Assembly (NCBI GenBank): GCA_019722365.1
Contig: JADFUC010002231.1
Coordinates: forward strand, 124,001-188,000
From: Lithospermum erythrorhizon
Taxonomy: Eukaryota; Streptophyta; Magnoliopsida; Boraginales; Boraginaceae
DNA: 64,000 nucleotides
Direction: 5' to 3'
The first letter of the stretch is position 1. The number at the start of each line of letters is the position of its first letter. Made by a program: the position numbers and the translations under genes. The notes under the pieces are model-generated. The model was not told the DNA's origin. It was given only the letters and a program-made list of their open reading frames with translations, and searched no databases. Positions 36,291 to 49,400 of the stretch are shown here, in pieces.

Positions 36291-36454
36291 TTATCTCAAA
36301 CTTATCTTCTTTAGCGAGCAGAATGACTGCGTGTACCAGTTACGTGGTAGAATCGGCAACGATACTACATTTGGAACTCCTCGAATCTTTCGCTCACGTT
36401 GAGACAAAATACATACCAGGGCGGGAATGATAAAATTAGATATAGGTTCGAAAA

Positions 36455-36690
36455 CTAGCGTGGGTGTACCCACATTACTAACTCCTGCATCTCCGCGTAT
36501 ACGAAAGCATCTTTGGATTCTTCTCGGATACTTCCAAGATGCAGCTTCCAGCACAATCGGTGGCTTTTCGCTGGATGAAACTGGTATCTACTTGGATTTA
36601 CACTTAGTGCGTAAGACCATCGGTCCTGTGCCTGGCGTAGCATACGTGATGGATCATAAGCCAGAAGCATAAGGTATGTCACTTACGTTA
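36455..36690 (-). pseudogene. Copia RT-RNase H connection fragment
   Basis: Minus-strand frames give RWSYALSVNPSRYQ, a damaged NP.EHW..VK..LKYLRRTKD block read as HPAKSHRLCWKLHLGSIREE, then KDAFVYA. This matches the segment between the RT thumb and RNase H in Copia elements. Confidence 0.7.
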
Positions 36691-37469
36691 CCCGTTAAAT
36701 GCAGCTAGCGGTGGAGCAATTTGTGCTTTCTGGCGGGATTGAACTCCGTGTCGTGGGAGATTACCGCTTCTTGGAATTACTCGTATTGAACCTTTGCGAT
36801 TACCTTATTCACATAAGTATCGACAAAGTCAATCACATTTCGATCGATGGATCTTTATTCCCAGTATATATTGTCTTCCTTTAAAAGTCGCTTCATTGAG
36901 AAACATTTGCAGCCCGATCGCCCAGGCGAGTTTGTGGCTACACATTGTTTCCAATGATAAGTATGTAAATCGACATACGAGGACTATGAATGTCCTAACT
37001 CATTTTTACGCTGCTTGTAGCTGCAACAGATTAACAGCCGTTAGCAGTGAAACCCGAGCTCTTTGATTGATTAGTAAAGCGTAGATTCCCAGCTAGCGGG
37101 ATGCACCTTAAGACCATAAATGGACTTTTACTGACTTGCGTACCTTCTTGGAGTCACTTTTAGGACATGTAAAGCTTGGAGGTTGTACCATGTACACATC
37201 TTCCTCCAAATTTCCATTACGGGGAAAGCGGGTAACACATCATTTGCCATATTTAAATGATCATGAAATGCGTGATAGCTAAGATTATCGGATGGATTTA
37301 AGCATAACGCGAGAAGTAAGTTTCGTCATAGTCCTCCGTGAACTTTGTTTTTGAAACAACTTCGCTCTGAGTCTAGCTTTAGAAAACATGAAGCGTTTCG
37401 TCTTTTTAATAAAGTAGGCTGGCTACTTAAATGCCCATTTTCACCGTTTCAATAGAGGCGGGCCCGTTT

Positions 37470-37600
37470 AATTAAATCAGCAAGGACGAACCTCATTTTG
37501 GTACATAGAATCCGTCTCGGTGCGTGGCAATTTGCCATTTGTCGACATCGCTGCTGTCGTTTGCTTCTTTATAAGAAGTGGAGGCTAAATGCGCTCACCA
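37470..37600 (-). pseudogene. Copia RT N-terminal fragment
   Basis: The minus strand reads SSDVDKWQIATHRDGFYVPK and then NEV-like text near 37500, recognisable as the DKWQIAM...MYQNEVW entry to Copia RT. Between 36700 and 37470 only scattered RT-like words are visible. Confidence 0.65.
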
Positions 37601-38146
37601 GTATTGGTAAAGCTTAACGCTACCGGGCGCTACGGATTGCATTAGCGTCTTTGTTGGATCTCTAAGGGTTGGTTTGCTTCAGCGACTTCACGTGGATCAA
37701 AGAGCCCCAGGTCTTCTATGAAAGAAGGTTCAATTCTTGTGGTGTGTCGGATGCCTGCGTTGGATGCGTCGATATTGACAAATCGGCGAGGCTTAAGCCA
37801 GGAGATGAACACCATTCTTAGTCACATACAGACGGATATTCCTTTCAAGGAATACTCTTTGTTTAACTTAATGAAGATTTTATTCTCTTCTTGAGGTAGA
37901 AGTAGTAACCAAGCTATTTCCTTGGATATCCTAGCAAAATAGCATTTATCGATTTAGGCGCAAGTTTATCTTTTTTAATCTCTTAGCATAAAACATGACC
38001 CGAATCTTTAGAAAACAACAGGAATCTTCTGACCACGAGTTCATGGGAGTTTTTTATCTGCGACTTGGTTGGACATCTGTTTAAAGGTAAGTGCTGCTTA
38101 GAAGTGTATCCCAGAGAATTAAGCCGAGTGAATCGAGATAGGCTCG

Positions 38147-38670
38147 TCATGGGCGTCGAACGTGTCGAAGGTTAAGATTTCCTTTCGGACACGCCTTAGA
38201 ATTTATCTTTGCGTAGGCGTTCCTACTGGAGTGAAGGGATTGTGAAGGCTTGATACCACACTTTCTACAAGATGAGTATTGAACTGCGTGACTCAAAGTA
38301 TTCTCCACCACATGGACAGGAGGAATCTTTATTATCTTGTTCAAGTGGTTTTTGTGCTTCTTTTTGGAACTCCTTGAATTTCTCGAAGGACTGGGTGTTT
38401 TGTCTAAATGGGATACACAGCGTGTCTCTTGTATTAGTGAGTAAAATGTAATGATAACCTCCTCTTTGCCGAGGATGTGTTCATTGGCCATCGGTGTATG
38501 ATCCCCGATAAATCAGCACCCACTGGAACAAGCACGATTGAAAGCATTTTGGTCATTTTCCGAGAGGGCAGGGCTGCTTTACTTATCGTAGCCGATTTCA
38601 TAATGAAACCTTGAGTATTCTTTGAATTGGAGTTTCTTGATTCGGTTCTCGTTAATGTGACTGATGCCAT
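38147..38670 (-). pseudogene. Copia integrase and GAG-pre-integrase fragments
   Basis: Minus-strand frames give a LGKMTK-like word with FNRAC (38535-38570) and a GIIH word (38505-38515), the end of GAG-pre-integrase. They are followed by YHYILLT (38440-38460), SFEKFKEFQKE (38360-38395), GGEYF (38285-38300) and KCGIKPSQ (38240-38265). Spacing fits the integrase core. The catalytic DD(35)E set is not intact. Confidence 0.75.
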
Positions 38671-38899
38671 AGGTATGTTTGGTTTAAGTCGTTGACTTGT
38701 AGTTTTAAGTTTGTATTGCCGTTAATCATGTCACAAGCGTGTAGACCATTTTGAAGGGAGGCGGTACCAAATACTGCGTTCTGGTGATCTAGGGTCGGCC
38801 GGGATCATTGAAAATGAAAAGCCATCATTATTCAAAATGAAATAGAAATAACCTTCACCACGAGTGCGAATTACATAGTAAACGGAGATAAGTTCAAAA

Positions 38900-41800
38900 A
38901 CAAGGCCCGTGGGCAAATTTAAAACTAATGGATCCTGCGCAAGGGCCATGACCGTGCCATTTCTCGCGCCTTGAATCCATTTCCCCTGCTTTTCGAGTCT
39001 TCTACTTGACTTGAGTTCACGCATATTACGACAAATAGGGAGAACGCGACGATTGTCTAGCGCCCCTTTGAGAAGTAGAATTAAGTTGTCTGAGCCCGAT
39101 AACATCTGAGCCTTTAGGCTTGGTGTTTATTAAACCATTTTCTTACATCTCGATTGAATTTCCTAGGGGCGACTTTCCGGTGACCCTTGAGTTTTATAAA
39201 TGAGTGGCGGATGTAAATGCTTGAACATCACTTGCCACCTACATGCTGCGGCGTTTACCTTCGGCACGGCAGTAAAGGCGGGAGACCTGCTATTCGTATC
39301 CAAAGAAACTTCGTTAGCATCGGCTGATGGTTATTTGTTTATGAATCTAGAACCCATTGGGCACTTGTACTGCTTATAGCCTTTGATATGCTTAGACATA
39401 TTGACTAAAAGCGGTCTAAAGCCGGTGATAAAGAACTCTAACTTGGGGCTTATACGCATCGAAGGATGCGCAGCTTGGCAGATCCGTTGCCCTCGAGAGT
39501 GCGCTGATCAGGCGCTGGTACCGGCTGGGAGTCAATGAGGGCACGAAAGTTTTCGTATTTCTCTGATACGCGGCTTCTTCGATTCACTCAGAGCTTAGAT
39601 AAATGTCATATCGTGATCTTTAAAGTAAATACAAGGCACAGAAACTTGGCTCGTCAGTCGCGTAAGACACTTTTCTTTGCGTTTAGAAAGTCGCTTCTTA
39701 TGCAACTCATATTTCTTCGAGGCGTACACGTCGGTGTCCCAGGAGGGTCTTATAGGGAATTCTTTTTATACAAGGCGTGTCGATCAGTGCGGCAAAGAGA
39801 CGGCACTTTATTCGCGAGACCACGTCTAAAAATTTGCACCGTCGTACACGCGGCCCGAGTTAATGTAGTTTGAGCGAGTTCTAGGGGTACTTGATAGTGG
39901 TAGCCATATTAGTTCTACAAGAATAAGTAAATAAAATAACGGAGACTCGATGGCTTCATCATGCTAAAACACTTACAAATAGAGGGTGGCAAAGTAAATA
40001 CTAATACTTGAAATCTCACGAAGAAATATATTAGTAGCAGAGACCTATTCGCTAGAAATTCAAGCGGCGACAACTGCTTACATTTGAATCCGATTATAAT
40101 AATGGGTTTAATCGACGATTATGTAAAAGCTACGTAACTTTCTTGTGTCATTTAGCGTCTGCTACGAGGATGCTACCCAGCGTTGTATCTCCAGAAAACC
40201 GGTTCATCTGATTAAACCAAAGCGTTACTTGGATTGATCATCGAAAACCCACTTGGCGTTAGTAAATCACTTGACGTGATCCGTTATTCATATCGAAATG
40301 CAACATTATGCTTGCCCGCCCGTCACGGTGTACTGATTGATGCAGTTGGTCTATTAACTTAAAATTGGCTTGATACTTTGCTTAAATTTTAATTGGTGAG
40401 ATTATTATTACTTTGTTTTTCATTTACTAAATGCGTACTAGCACATAAATCAAGCAATACATGCAACATGAAAAGCCAAACAGTAATGCACATTCAAGAG
40501 ATATACGATGATATATTTAGAACTTTATTACAAGTATTTATCAAATACTAACATAAGTCTAATTCTTGTATCTTGTACTTGGATCCGTGAGTCTGAGTAT
40601 CGCGTGAAATGATCTTGATATCTTCAGCATTCGCAAATATTTACATACTAACCCATCTTAGGCCAGGGGAACTTTGAGCATGGGTAAAGCAGTAAATAAA
40701 TAAATACAAGAAATATGACTCGGAGAAGGTCATTCTGACATTACCGGTTCGCGGGGCCAGAAAAATAAATAAATGGTAGTATCATATCATAAGATTTCAA
40801 ATCCACCATTCTAAAATTGCCAGGCACTTTATTCAAAATCCATAAATGAACTTAATAAATATTTTAAATGAAAACTGGAAAATGCGTGTTTGTAATTATC
40901 AAATTAATTAATCCATGTAATTACACATATTAAAAATTAATTAATATAAACTCGGTGTAATAAAAGCGTATCGATTAATAATTATTACCGTCATTATGCC
41001 AAGTATTCATACATATTATAGAAAAATATTCATCACAAAATATTTTCTAAAATACATTAAGTAGTGAAGTTGTTACCATAATTGTTATATTACTTTTAAA
41101 ATTAATTTAAAGAAGATATAATATAAAGGAAATTAATTAATTGTCATCACGTAATTAAGTACAATTAATTAGTTGATTTAAAATGACAAATAATCAATAA
41201 AAACCGAAATATAACTAGTCCCGCAATTTTTGAAACCAAAATAGGAATAAATTCCGGAATTGAGGGGTTTCGGGGAGTAGGCCTGCAATCATGTAATGGG
41301 CTCGGGACGGGCACACTTTCTCGCGGCACGGTCACAAACCAGCGCCCTGCTTTAGTTAGGTAGATCCGACCCGTCATTTTGAGTACCCGACATCACCCCA
41401 TCCGACCTTAGGACGCCCCGTAAGTGCGAATCGATAAACGTTATGGTAATAATACCACTTATTTAGCTCGGTTTTGATTCATTTAATTCTACCGTTTGTA
41501 AAGCCGTTTTGGAGGCTTTAAAATTTCTCAAAATTTATAAGGGTGAACATGTTAAACTCCATAATTTTCAAGACAAATCACTTTAATTAGTTCATTAAAA
41601 TAAATTTTTCCTCTATTTAATTATTAATTAAAAGCGGTCAGGAAATCCCAAAAAGAAATTGTTTTGAGGCACTTAGAAAATCCAAAAATTATGGAATTGT
41701 CGAGATCTTACGTCTTTATGCGGGTTCAGAAAATTAAGGGTTTTAATTTTACAAAAATTTCGTACCCCCAAACACGTTTTACAAAGCTGTTTTTGGCTTA

Positions 41801-42027
41801 GTAATTAAATCGTCATTTTTTATAAAACAAAATCCATGTTAACAAAATACCGATAATACATCATCATAAGCTTTGTAAGACATGTGTAAATCAATAATCA
41901 AGAACATGGTGATTTATTCGTCATATATTTATCAAAATTAAATATATGAACAGAATTAATCAAAAAAAGAATTGATAAAACACAAAGCTTAAGCATAAAA
42001 TAAATAATGTAAAACAACTTTAATTTG
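38900..42027 (-). other. gag/leader region of the Copia element, including an AT-rich nested part
   Basis: Between pre-integrase and PBS, where gag should be. No knuckle was found. 40380-42000 becomes AT-rich. 41200-41800 on the minus strand resembles the U5/leader of a chromovirus-type LTR (a GTTTGGGGGTACGAAATTTT tract near 41755-41775), so a nested solo-LTR fragment is likely. The plus-strand frame at 39535-39873 is not assigned. Confidence 0.4.
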
Positions 42028-42042
42028 GCTCATGATGCCACT
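42028..42042 (-). other. primer-binding site of the family C Copia element
   Basis: The minus strand reads AGTGGCATCATGAGCC right after the LTR end TTCTCA. This is a slightly damaged form of the initiator-Met PBS (TGGTATCAGAGCC). Confidence 0.65.
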
Positions 42043-43054
42043 TGAGAAGAAATTACTATGGATATATGAGTATAAATACAAATCCTTAGTTCAGGGATCT
42101 TTAAAGTGCATACTACATTCATATACTTTATATAATTAAATTATGAGCAGAGAGGACTAGGTCTGTGGGAAGTAAAATTCCGCCCAAAATCCACATGACC
42201 CCAATTCTAGCGTGAATTTGACTTAACAACTCATTTGTTGTAATATCAATCGTATGATATCTACAGTTAGTCGGGGAGGGGGTTGAATCAAGAAGCCAAT
42301 ATCTTAGTAAACTGAGAAGGATAAGACAAAACGAGAGAAAAACCCCAAAATTCTTGGGAGAATTTCGGCCAAAGGCGACTCTGCAGGGTTTTTGGTGAAA
42401 AAAGTTTTACAAAACTTATGATGAAAAACCCTAAAAGTTTGCTTATATAGGGCTAGATTAAACAACTTAGATAAGCGACTCGTTAAGAAATATTAAGCGG
42501 CTGCGTTAACTCTATTGATTCGTTAAGACACTAATGAGTTGCTAATGAGGATTGAACTATTTAATTAAGCTAATTAAAATAGTAATAGTCGATATCAATA
42601 ATCTTTGAAGTTATCGATAAATACTAAAATTACTCGAACGATTAATAACTATTTAATTGATTCTATTTGTTCAATCGATGTTCTCACATAAAAATATAGA
42701 ACCATATGAAATGAGAAATACATTTCTCAATTATATAGTTCTCTTAATTTCATACATGAAATATAACTTCAGCGTCATTTGTATGTAATGTAGCGACGCC
42801 CAGAGGCTCGGATAATGGTAAGTTGTCACAGCCAATAATAATTGACCAATTACTATTATAACGATTAATGAGTAAGATCACTTGTCCTTTCGTAACCCAC
42901 TTAAAATTATCATGAGAACCCTTGCCCAGTAATATACAATTACTAAGTTGAACACTAAGTTACGATAATCACATTTAACCAGTAGTAAATGAATTCTTCT
43001 ATGATTGTCATGGCAGGCATAATAAATGGAATCAATTCACCATTGATTTCGACA
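42043..43054 (-). mobile_element. 5' LTR of the family C Copia element
   Basis: 1012 bp. It begins TGTCGAAATC on the minus strand (plus end GATTTCGACA, 43045-43054) and ends TTCTTCTCA next to the PBS. It aligns with 34210-35214 with many short indels. Confidence 0.78.
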
Positions 43055-43056
43055 TC

Positions 43057-43322
43057 TGAAAAAGAAAATTACTATGGATATATGAGTATAAATACAAATC
43101 CATAGTTCAGGGATCTTTAAAGTGCATACTACATTATTCATATAAAAACATATAAATTATGAGCAAGAGAGAATACTACGATGCGGCGGAGTAAATTCCA
43201 CAAAATCCACAGAGCTTGAATTCCACAGCGTGGGTGACTTCCGACTCCTTGTTGCTTGCCAATATCAATGCGTATGATATCTACAGATTAGTCCTTGGCG
43301 CGGGAGAGAGGTTAGAATCAAA
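43057..43322 (-). mobile_element. partial family C LTR abutting the 5' LTR
   Basis: The plus strand begins TGAAAAAGAAAATTACTATG, the same terminus as the LTRs at 34210 and 42043. It stays alignable for about 265 bases and then switches to segment Y. Only two bases (TC, 43055-43056) separate it from the neighbouring complete LTR, in the same orientation. Confidence 0.75.
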
Positions 43323-43324
43323 AT

Positions 43325-43600
43325 TATTTTCGCGGATCACCACCATCTTGAAGCACTATCAGTAGCGGCCTCCCCGAGTTCATTATCCAAAACTCTTCAC
43401 CGAAGTTGATCCACGACTTCAAAATCTTAACACGATCCCGAATATCATTGGCTTGACTTGACTATCGAGCGGAGACGCAATAGTCATTATCATTACCCGT
43501 TGGACTTTACTTTCATTGAGATAATCACCGTGCTAAAATTTGCTACCGAGGCACCTTGGGGAAAACCTCAGCTTGATTGATGCGTCAATGAATTTGATCT
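43325..43600 (-). repeat. segment Y, copy 2
   Basis: Homologous to 33900-34209. Here it directly follows the broken LTR at 43322 instead of preceding an LTR end, so the order is rearranged. Confidence 0.65.
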
Positions 43601-44880
43601 AATTCATTGGCGCTCGATGTTTGTCGAACACTCGCCCCAGCAGTTAGCAAATAATCGGGAAGTTGAGAATACCTCTCACATAATTTGAAACACGCCCTCT
43701 AATTAGGATGATTCATGCGGCCGCAAGGGAGCAGTTGCGTCCGCACCCCGGAAGTTCTCGAACTTCGTCGCGCTGAGAAAACGAAATTGTTTTGCATTAC
43801 ATCGGTTAGGGGTACCCGTCGACGCATTGATAATCTGACCGTTTACGCTCCTCGAGAACCTCGAACCTCTGGGGCATCGAGCGAGGAATTTTACCAACGA
43901 TAAACCTATCTATTTTCAAAGAAACTTCCGTATCGAATCTCGCGTACTTTTCTTATACCCCGGATCCTCTTTCGTATTCTTGAGAATTGTATTGACCAAG
44001 TATAATGTGCGACTTACGCCCTTTAGCTATAGCTTGCAAAAGCTCCCGAAGACTACCTTGAGTGTCCATCAGCACAAGTAGTCATGTAACCGTCAACAAT
44101 CCGGTGACTCATGAGAATTAAATTTTTCCTGGCTTGACATTACCTCGCGTTTGTCAACTTTTCGAGGGTAGAACCATTAGACAACCTCAATTAGCATCTC
44201 ACATGCACACTTTTAAAGTCAATTTACACCAAATCATAAGGAATGAGCAGTCTCAAAATTATCGACAATATAATTAACCATTATATTCTATCATGAGTAG
44301 TATGAAAGGCGTTCCAAAATTTTACAGCGAGAATCCATGGCGTTCCACGGCTAGTACAAAACATCAAAATAAACAACTACTTCCTGTACATGAGCACCGC
44401 ACCCAGCTTTGTAGTGTTTTTGCTTGTGACCAGATTTTACATGACGATACCAGTATCGAGAATTACTCTTTCTTAGCTGTGAACTCAGCTATTCACGAAA
44501 TTCCGTCTCCGATTCTTCGCACCCCTACTTGCACTAAATATAGAACCATTGATGACTTTCGCTTCGTCATCGTCATTGAAGGCCTTAAGCCGACTCTTTT
44601 GTGGTGATTACTTTTTGCAACGTCGGCAACGGCGTTCCTTGATAAGCGTGTTGCATTGGCGCCCAGAACGATTACATCCGACTTTTTCGAGCTTAAATGC
44701 ATCGTAGTTATCCGGCTATCACAATGATTGCATCGACTCTTCTTCCATAGAATATTACTCATTATCCATCTTCCGATAGCAAAACTCGTTCATCAATTTC
44801 TCTACAACCCGATGTTTATAATTCCTTTCTTTTCATATTGAATTGATTCTTAAAGCTACTTATTTGAAGCCTACGTCTGA
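43600..44880. other. unassigned retroelement-like segment
   Basis: It holds several uninterrupted but unrecognised frames, the longest at 44293-44607 on the plus strand. A minus-strand frame at 44493-44762 has RCNHCDS, which could be a broken CCHC knuckle of gag. That is weak evidence. Confidence 0.35.
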
Positions 44881-45520
44881 AATTATTTAGGATTTAAGAC
44901 CTCACAAACCTCAGTTTCAGAAATAAATAAGAATGATAGAATTTAAGGGTACCAATTAAGCGAGACACACCTGATTTTTTATATAAGTTCCCGCCGATAT
45001 GAAGATGCGTCACTTTTGTTGGTCTTTGCGATTCATTTATAATCGGGGAAGATTGTTAGAAGCCACATTTTAGATAAGAATCTATCCAATTGAATTCTTT
45101 TACTTTATACTTAAAAATCTCGGCCATAAGCGCATACAAGAACAAAGATAAACTCTCTAAGTTCTTAAAAATATTAAAGCCATAATATTCTTCTTTCATG
45201 ATTATTATTGTCTACATTTGTTTTTGGCATCGACTTCATGTGCTAATGAATATCTATTTATGAAGCCGAAACGTAACTAGCTATAATAATATTTGAACGC
45301 GAAAAGCCCAAAAGATGCCTCGAATAATCCCTTATTGGCGTCGTAGCGACTTTAAGGGAAATCACGACCCGTTACGGGTCTTTTCTGCTCAAAGAGAAGT
45401 ATCCCGCGTTTTAAGCGCACCTCAAGCGGCCCCTTGGCTTGACCTCGTTTAAATTTATTGCTGAAAGCCGTTTGGTCTTCATATCGACATCGAGAAAAAG
45501 GTCTTTCAACTTCGACACCC
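44880..45520. repeat. segment X, copy 2
   Basis: Homologous to 33270-33899, same orientation. Here it is separated from segment Y copy 2 by about 1.3 kb and lies on its other side compared with copy 1. Confidence 0.7.
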
Positions 45521-46422
45521 GGGGGTTTTGTGATTAGGTAGTAGAGACTGGAGAAGTAGGGTAGTTAAATGGAGCTGGTACTTCGATACCAACTTGATAC
45601 TTGATTCGAAAAAATCTATTTGGTGATCTCGATGTTAATCGAGTCGGGACTACGGTATTAATGCTTACTAGAATCATTTACCCTCAAAGATACCGGTATT
45701 CGAGGAGTTTAGATTTTAATTGTGTTTTTATCATTTTCCACCTTGATACATCTCGAGTTGATTTTTTTTTACATTGATATCCTTGATATTTTCATCAATC
45801 ATAATTCTATGTAATTTTTCATAAAATAAATTGAGATAAAAATGAGAAATTGAAATTTAATTATCAATAATTGAGTCGAAAGAATGAAATAAATAAATAA
45901 ATTAAAAATATTCAAATCATTATGAGTAGGTATTAAAATTAGATACTTTAGATTACTCATAACGACTAATTTTCTTTTCAACTTTCTTGAAAACTAGGAT
46001 TTTCTAACCATAAAAGTTGAGACCCAAAGGTTTAAGGTCCTGACCACCGTGTACTTTCGAAGCGGCGTTGAGTAGGTTGTCAGAGTTACAATTCAAGATG
46101 ACCCATGAAATGTGTTATTGATCCAAGAGTGTTACAAACTTACAATCAAGTATCTGCAATAGAAATCGAGAACTATCTTAGTCTTACGATTAGAGTAAAC
46201 TTCGTATTAACTGTCAGCTCTTTCATAAATTACGTTATATTCGAACAATTTCCAATTTAACCCTCCATTCAACTAAATCCGAATAAACCATTATTATACA
46301 TAAAATAAAAGACAACAGCAAGCCCTGTCGTAGCATAGCATCACTACTCTTCTTACAACCAGATCTAATTTACCTTGTCCAAGTGGGGGGGCTCTGTATT
46401 TGAACCTCCACACATAATAAAA
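45521..46422. other. upstream region of the cornichon gene
   Basis: Non-coding and AT-rich. The sequence before the start codon (46330-46422), with CT-rich and (g)7 tracts, is likely 5' leader. A TATACATAAAA tract near 46295 is a possible but weak TATA box. Confidence 0.5.
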
Positions 46423-49400
46423 ATGGGTGAGGTATGGACATGGCTATTGTTCTTCTTCTCTCTTATTGCTCTCCTCATCATGGTCGTTTACCAGGTACTT
46501 TTATTTTTCTATATGGCTTTTATTTACTCATTTTGTCCCAAAAAGATTGTCCACTTTTGAATTTTGATGGGTATCAAGTATTTTTATGTATGTTTGAATA
46601 ATATTTGGTCTAGAATATATTAAAGATTGGACTTTTATTGTGGTTTAGTATTAATTTGATCGTATTGATTCGAATCAAAGTTATGTGTGTCAAGTTTTGA
46701 ATTGTGATGGTTATCAAGTGTTTTTATCCATGTTTGTGTAATAATTGGTGAAAAATATATCAAAAGATTGGATTTTTAATGTAGTTTAGTAGTAGCAACA
46801 CATTTCGATCCCCCCCCCCCCTCGAATATGATCGTTTGATTCAAACCGAAGTTTAAAATCCTAAATTGACAATTTTGGTATTGAAAATTAAACCGGATTA
46901 TATTTTTGGGATGGAGGGGGTATTTTAAATGGATTCTGAACAACTTAATTTGATAGTCAAAAATTGTGAGTTAATCTTTAGTTTGATATCCATCTGGGAT
47001 TTCTTAGCTTTGGTTTTAGTTAAGTCAAAGTGGTTGTATCATTATGTTATTCTAAAGAACTCTTTACTTTTTTTGGAGTTCGTGCATTGATTTCCCTATT
47101 TATATCTACCCTTAGAATAAGAATTGAAATCGATTGGTTTATTGGATATAACTGATCTACTTAAGTATTGTTGAACTGTAGTACTGTACCCATTCTTTTA
47201 GCATTACGGATTAATATTATAAGGAGTTTAGATTTCGATTAGTTTGGAAGTATAGTTCCAAAAGTTGCATTTCTAGTTCATGTAGTATAACATTGCGTTT
47301 CAATCTTTGATTTTATGTAATAAATTGTGTCCTTTATTAATGAGTGTACTAAGTGGGTATTTGATTTTTAAGGAGAACTACAGCTGTACTGTTTTTAAAA
47401 TGCTATAAAGATTTAAGCATTCCATTTTAGTGTGATTTTGTGGAATATTTGGATAAATGTTGGAGCTTTTTAGTACATTGAATGTTTGCTTTCTCAGTTA
47501 ATGTGCTTGGCGGATCTAGAGTTTGATTATATCAACCCATATGATTCTGCTTCACGGATAAACAGAATTGTGTTACCAGAGTATATCGCCCAAGCTGCTC
47601 TAAGCTTCATCTATCTTGTAACGGGTCATTGGTTTATGGCGCTTCTCAGCATCCCTTATCTATACTTCAACGTGAGATTGTAAGTCTTCACGAACTTGAC
47701 TGTGGGTGTTTAGCCAAGCTTGTAAGTGGAGAAGTTATAGAAAACTTACATCATTGGTCAAACTTCCCTATATTGTTGCCTTTGTTTATCATATTGAAGT
47801 TTGTTTTCTTCACCATGTGATATAAGATAGTGTATACTTCATAAATATTTCTTACATAGCTTGAGGCTTTCAAGGCATGTAGTTTGAGGCTTTCAAGGCA
47901 TGCCGGTGTGGTAGCTTCTTTTTTTTTTTTTTATCTTGAAGATCAATGCTGTGAGCTTTATTGCAGTTACTTCTTAAATTCAATCTAGCATAAAATGTTA
48001 TATTGCACATATTATCTGTTCTTAGTCCTCAGAACATCTGAGATTTTTTATATGATGGTGTAATTACTTCGGATTACATTGTGGTGTTTTTAAATTGGTG
48101 GAGGACTTAATGATTTCCCACGATTATTATTATTTTTTTTGCACGGAATGGGGCCTTCTGACAATATTATTCTCCTTCCTTTTCTTTCCTTTATCTGCTG
48201 CACCCTTGTGCTTTGTTTATTTATTTATGAAATTTTACCTGATTTAAGAATTAGGACAGAAAGAGGCTATTTGCTAAAATTTAAGAATCAGGACAGAAAT
48301 TGGTCGTCTACTAACGAATGCTGTTTTTAGTGATTGCACTTTGGTTTGTGATAATATACTCATATTGCACTGTCTGACTGTAGCCACTCCGTATCATTTA
48401 TTCAACTTATCATAAGCCTGTAGTTTTTTTTTCTTATGGAGCTCCCTCAGAAGAATGCCTATAACCCTGCATCAGAAACTGTAGTTTTTTTCTTACTGTT
48501 TGTCAGAAAGAATTATCCCTCTAGAAGATTGAAACTCACTAGGGCATGTCTTAAAGTACTCCCTAATTCCCGAAATTAGAATATGCTTAATGCAAAACTC
48601 TAATTTTCCCTCATATAACAGCTATCGTATTCCTAATCTAGCCTACCTTTCCTTTCCTGTCTGTGGTGGGTGAGTAAGTGAGTGAGTTATTATTACGCTG
48701 AGTTTACTTCTTCTTTGTTGATGTTTTCTCCTTGTATTTATCATTTCGTCTCCCCCTCTTAAAATGACCATGTACTCATCGATTCACCATCATCACTGAG
48801 AGTATACTTCTGAATTTCTAGTTTCTAATTACTTTTCACCCGAACTCATTTGCCATCACTTCCTATGATATGTTGATTATATGGCCCTGTGCAAGGACGA
48901 AGGAGTGAATATGGTGGGCCAGGATGGTGGCACCCTAGTGTGTTATGCAGCTCCTAAAACGATTGGGTTGTAAATACTCCTAAAATTTTAATGAACCTAA
49001 TAGAACATGAATAGGAGATAACTACCACAATAAAATGGTATGGGGAACATTTGAGGAGTTAAAATAGGCAACCTTCTAGAAATGTTCGTACTTGTGAATT
49101 GCAGTTGTTGAGACTGAAAGCACTGAAATCTCCGGTGTAATATGGATGTTAAATTTTTAATATGTTATAAAAAACAGTAGATAAATATTACTCCGTATAT
49201 GAATCAGTCCTTTGCTGATGATGCTACTTGTTGATATCAGTTCATGATGTCTATGGTCTTCTCAATTGAATGTGGCATGGATTTAGGTACATGCAGAAGC
49301 AGCACCTTGTAGATGTAACCGAGATTTTTAACTTGCTGAACTGGGAGAAAAAACATAGACTGTTCAAACTTGGCCATATTTTATTGCTTTTGTGCATATC

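Larger units (their letters stand above)
34210..43054 (-). mobile_element. Copia LTR retrotransposon, family C, full length but degraded
   Basis: Two related LTRs (34210-35214 and 42043-43054) flank minus-strand Copia coding remnants in correct order from high to low coordinate: PBS (42028-42042), gag region, GAG-pre-integrase (38490-38670), integrase (38147-38491), RT (36455-37600), RNase H (36094-36290). Total 8.85 kb. The RNase H and RT wording resembles the Tork/SIRE-type elements with an EPRSH-like block. Target duplications do not match (cgctg at the low side, tctga at the high side). Frames are destroyed throughout. Confidence 0.8.

Noticed and set aside
39535..39873. 112-residue plus-strand ORF inside the Copia element
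   Set aside because: Opposite to the element's strand, with no recognisable domain and high Arg content typical of a shadow frame.
44293..44607. 104-residue plus-strand ORF
   Set aside because: No family features, and the minus strand over the same bases has an equally long frame. Left as unassigned.
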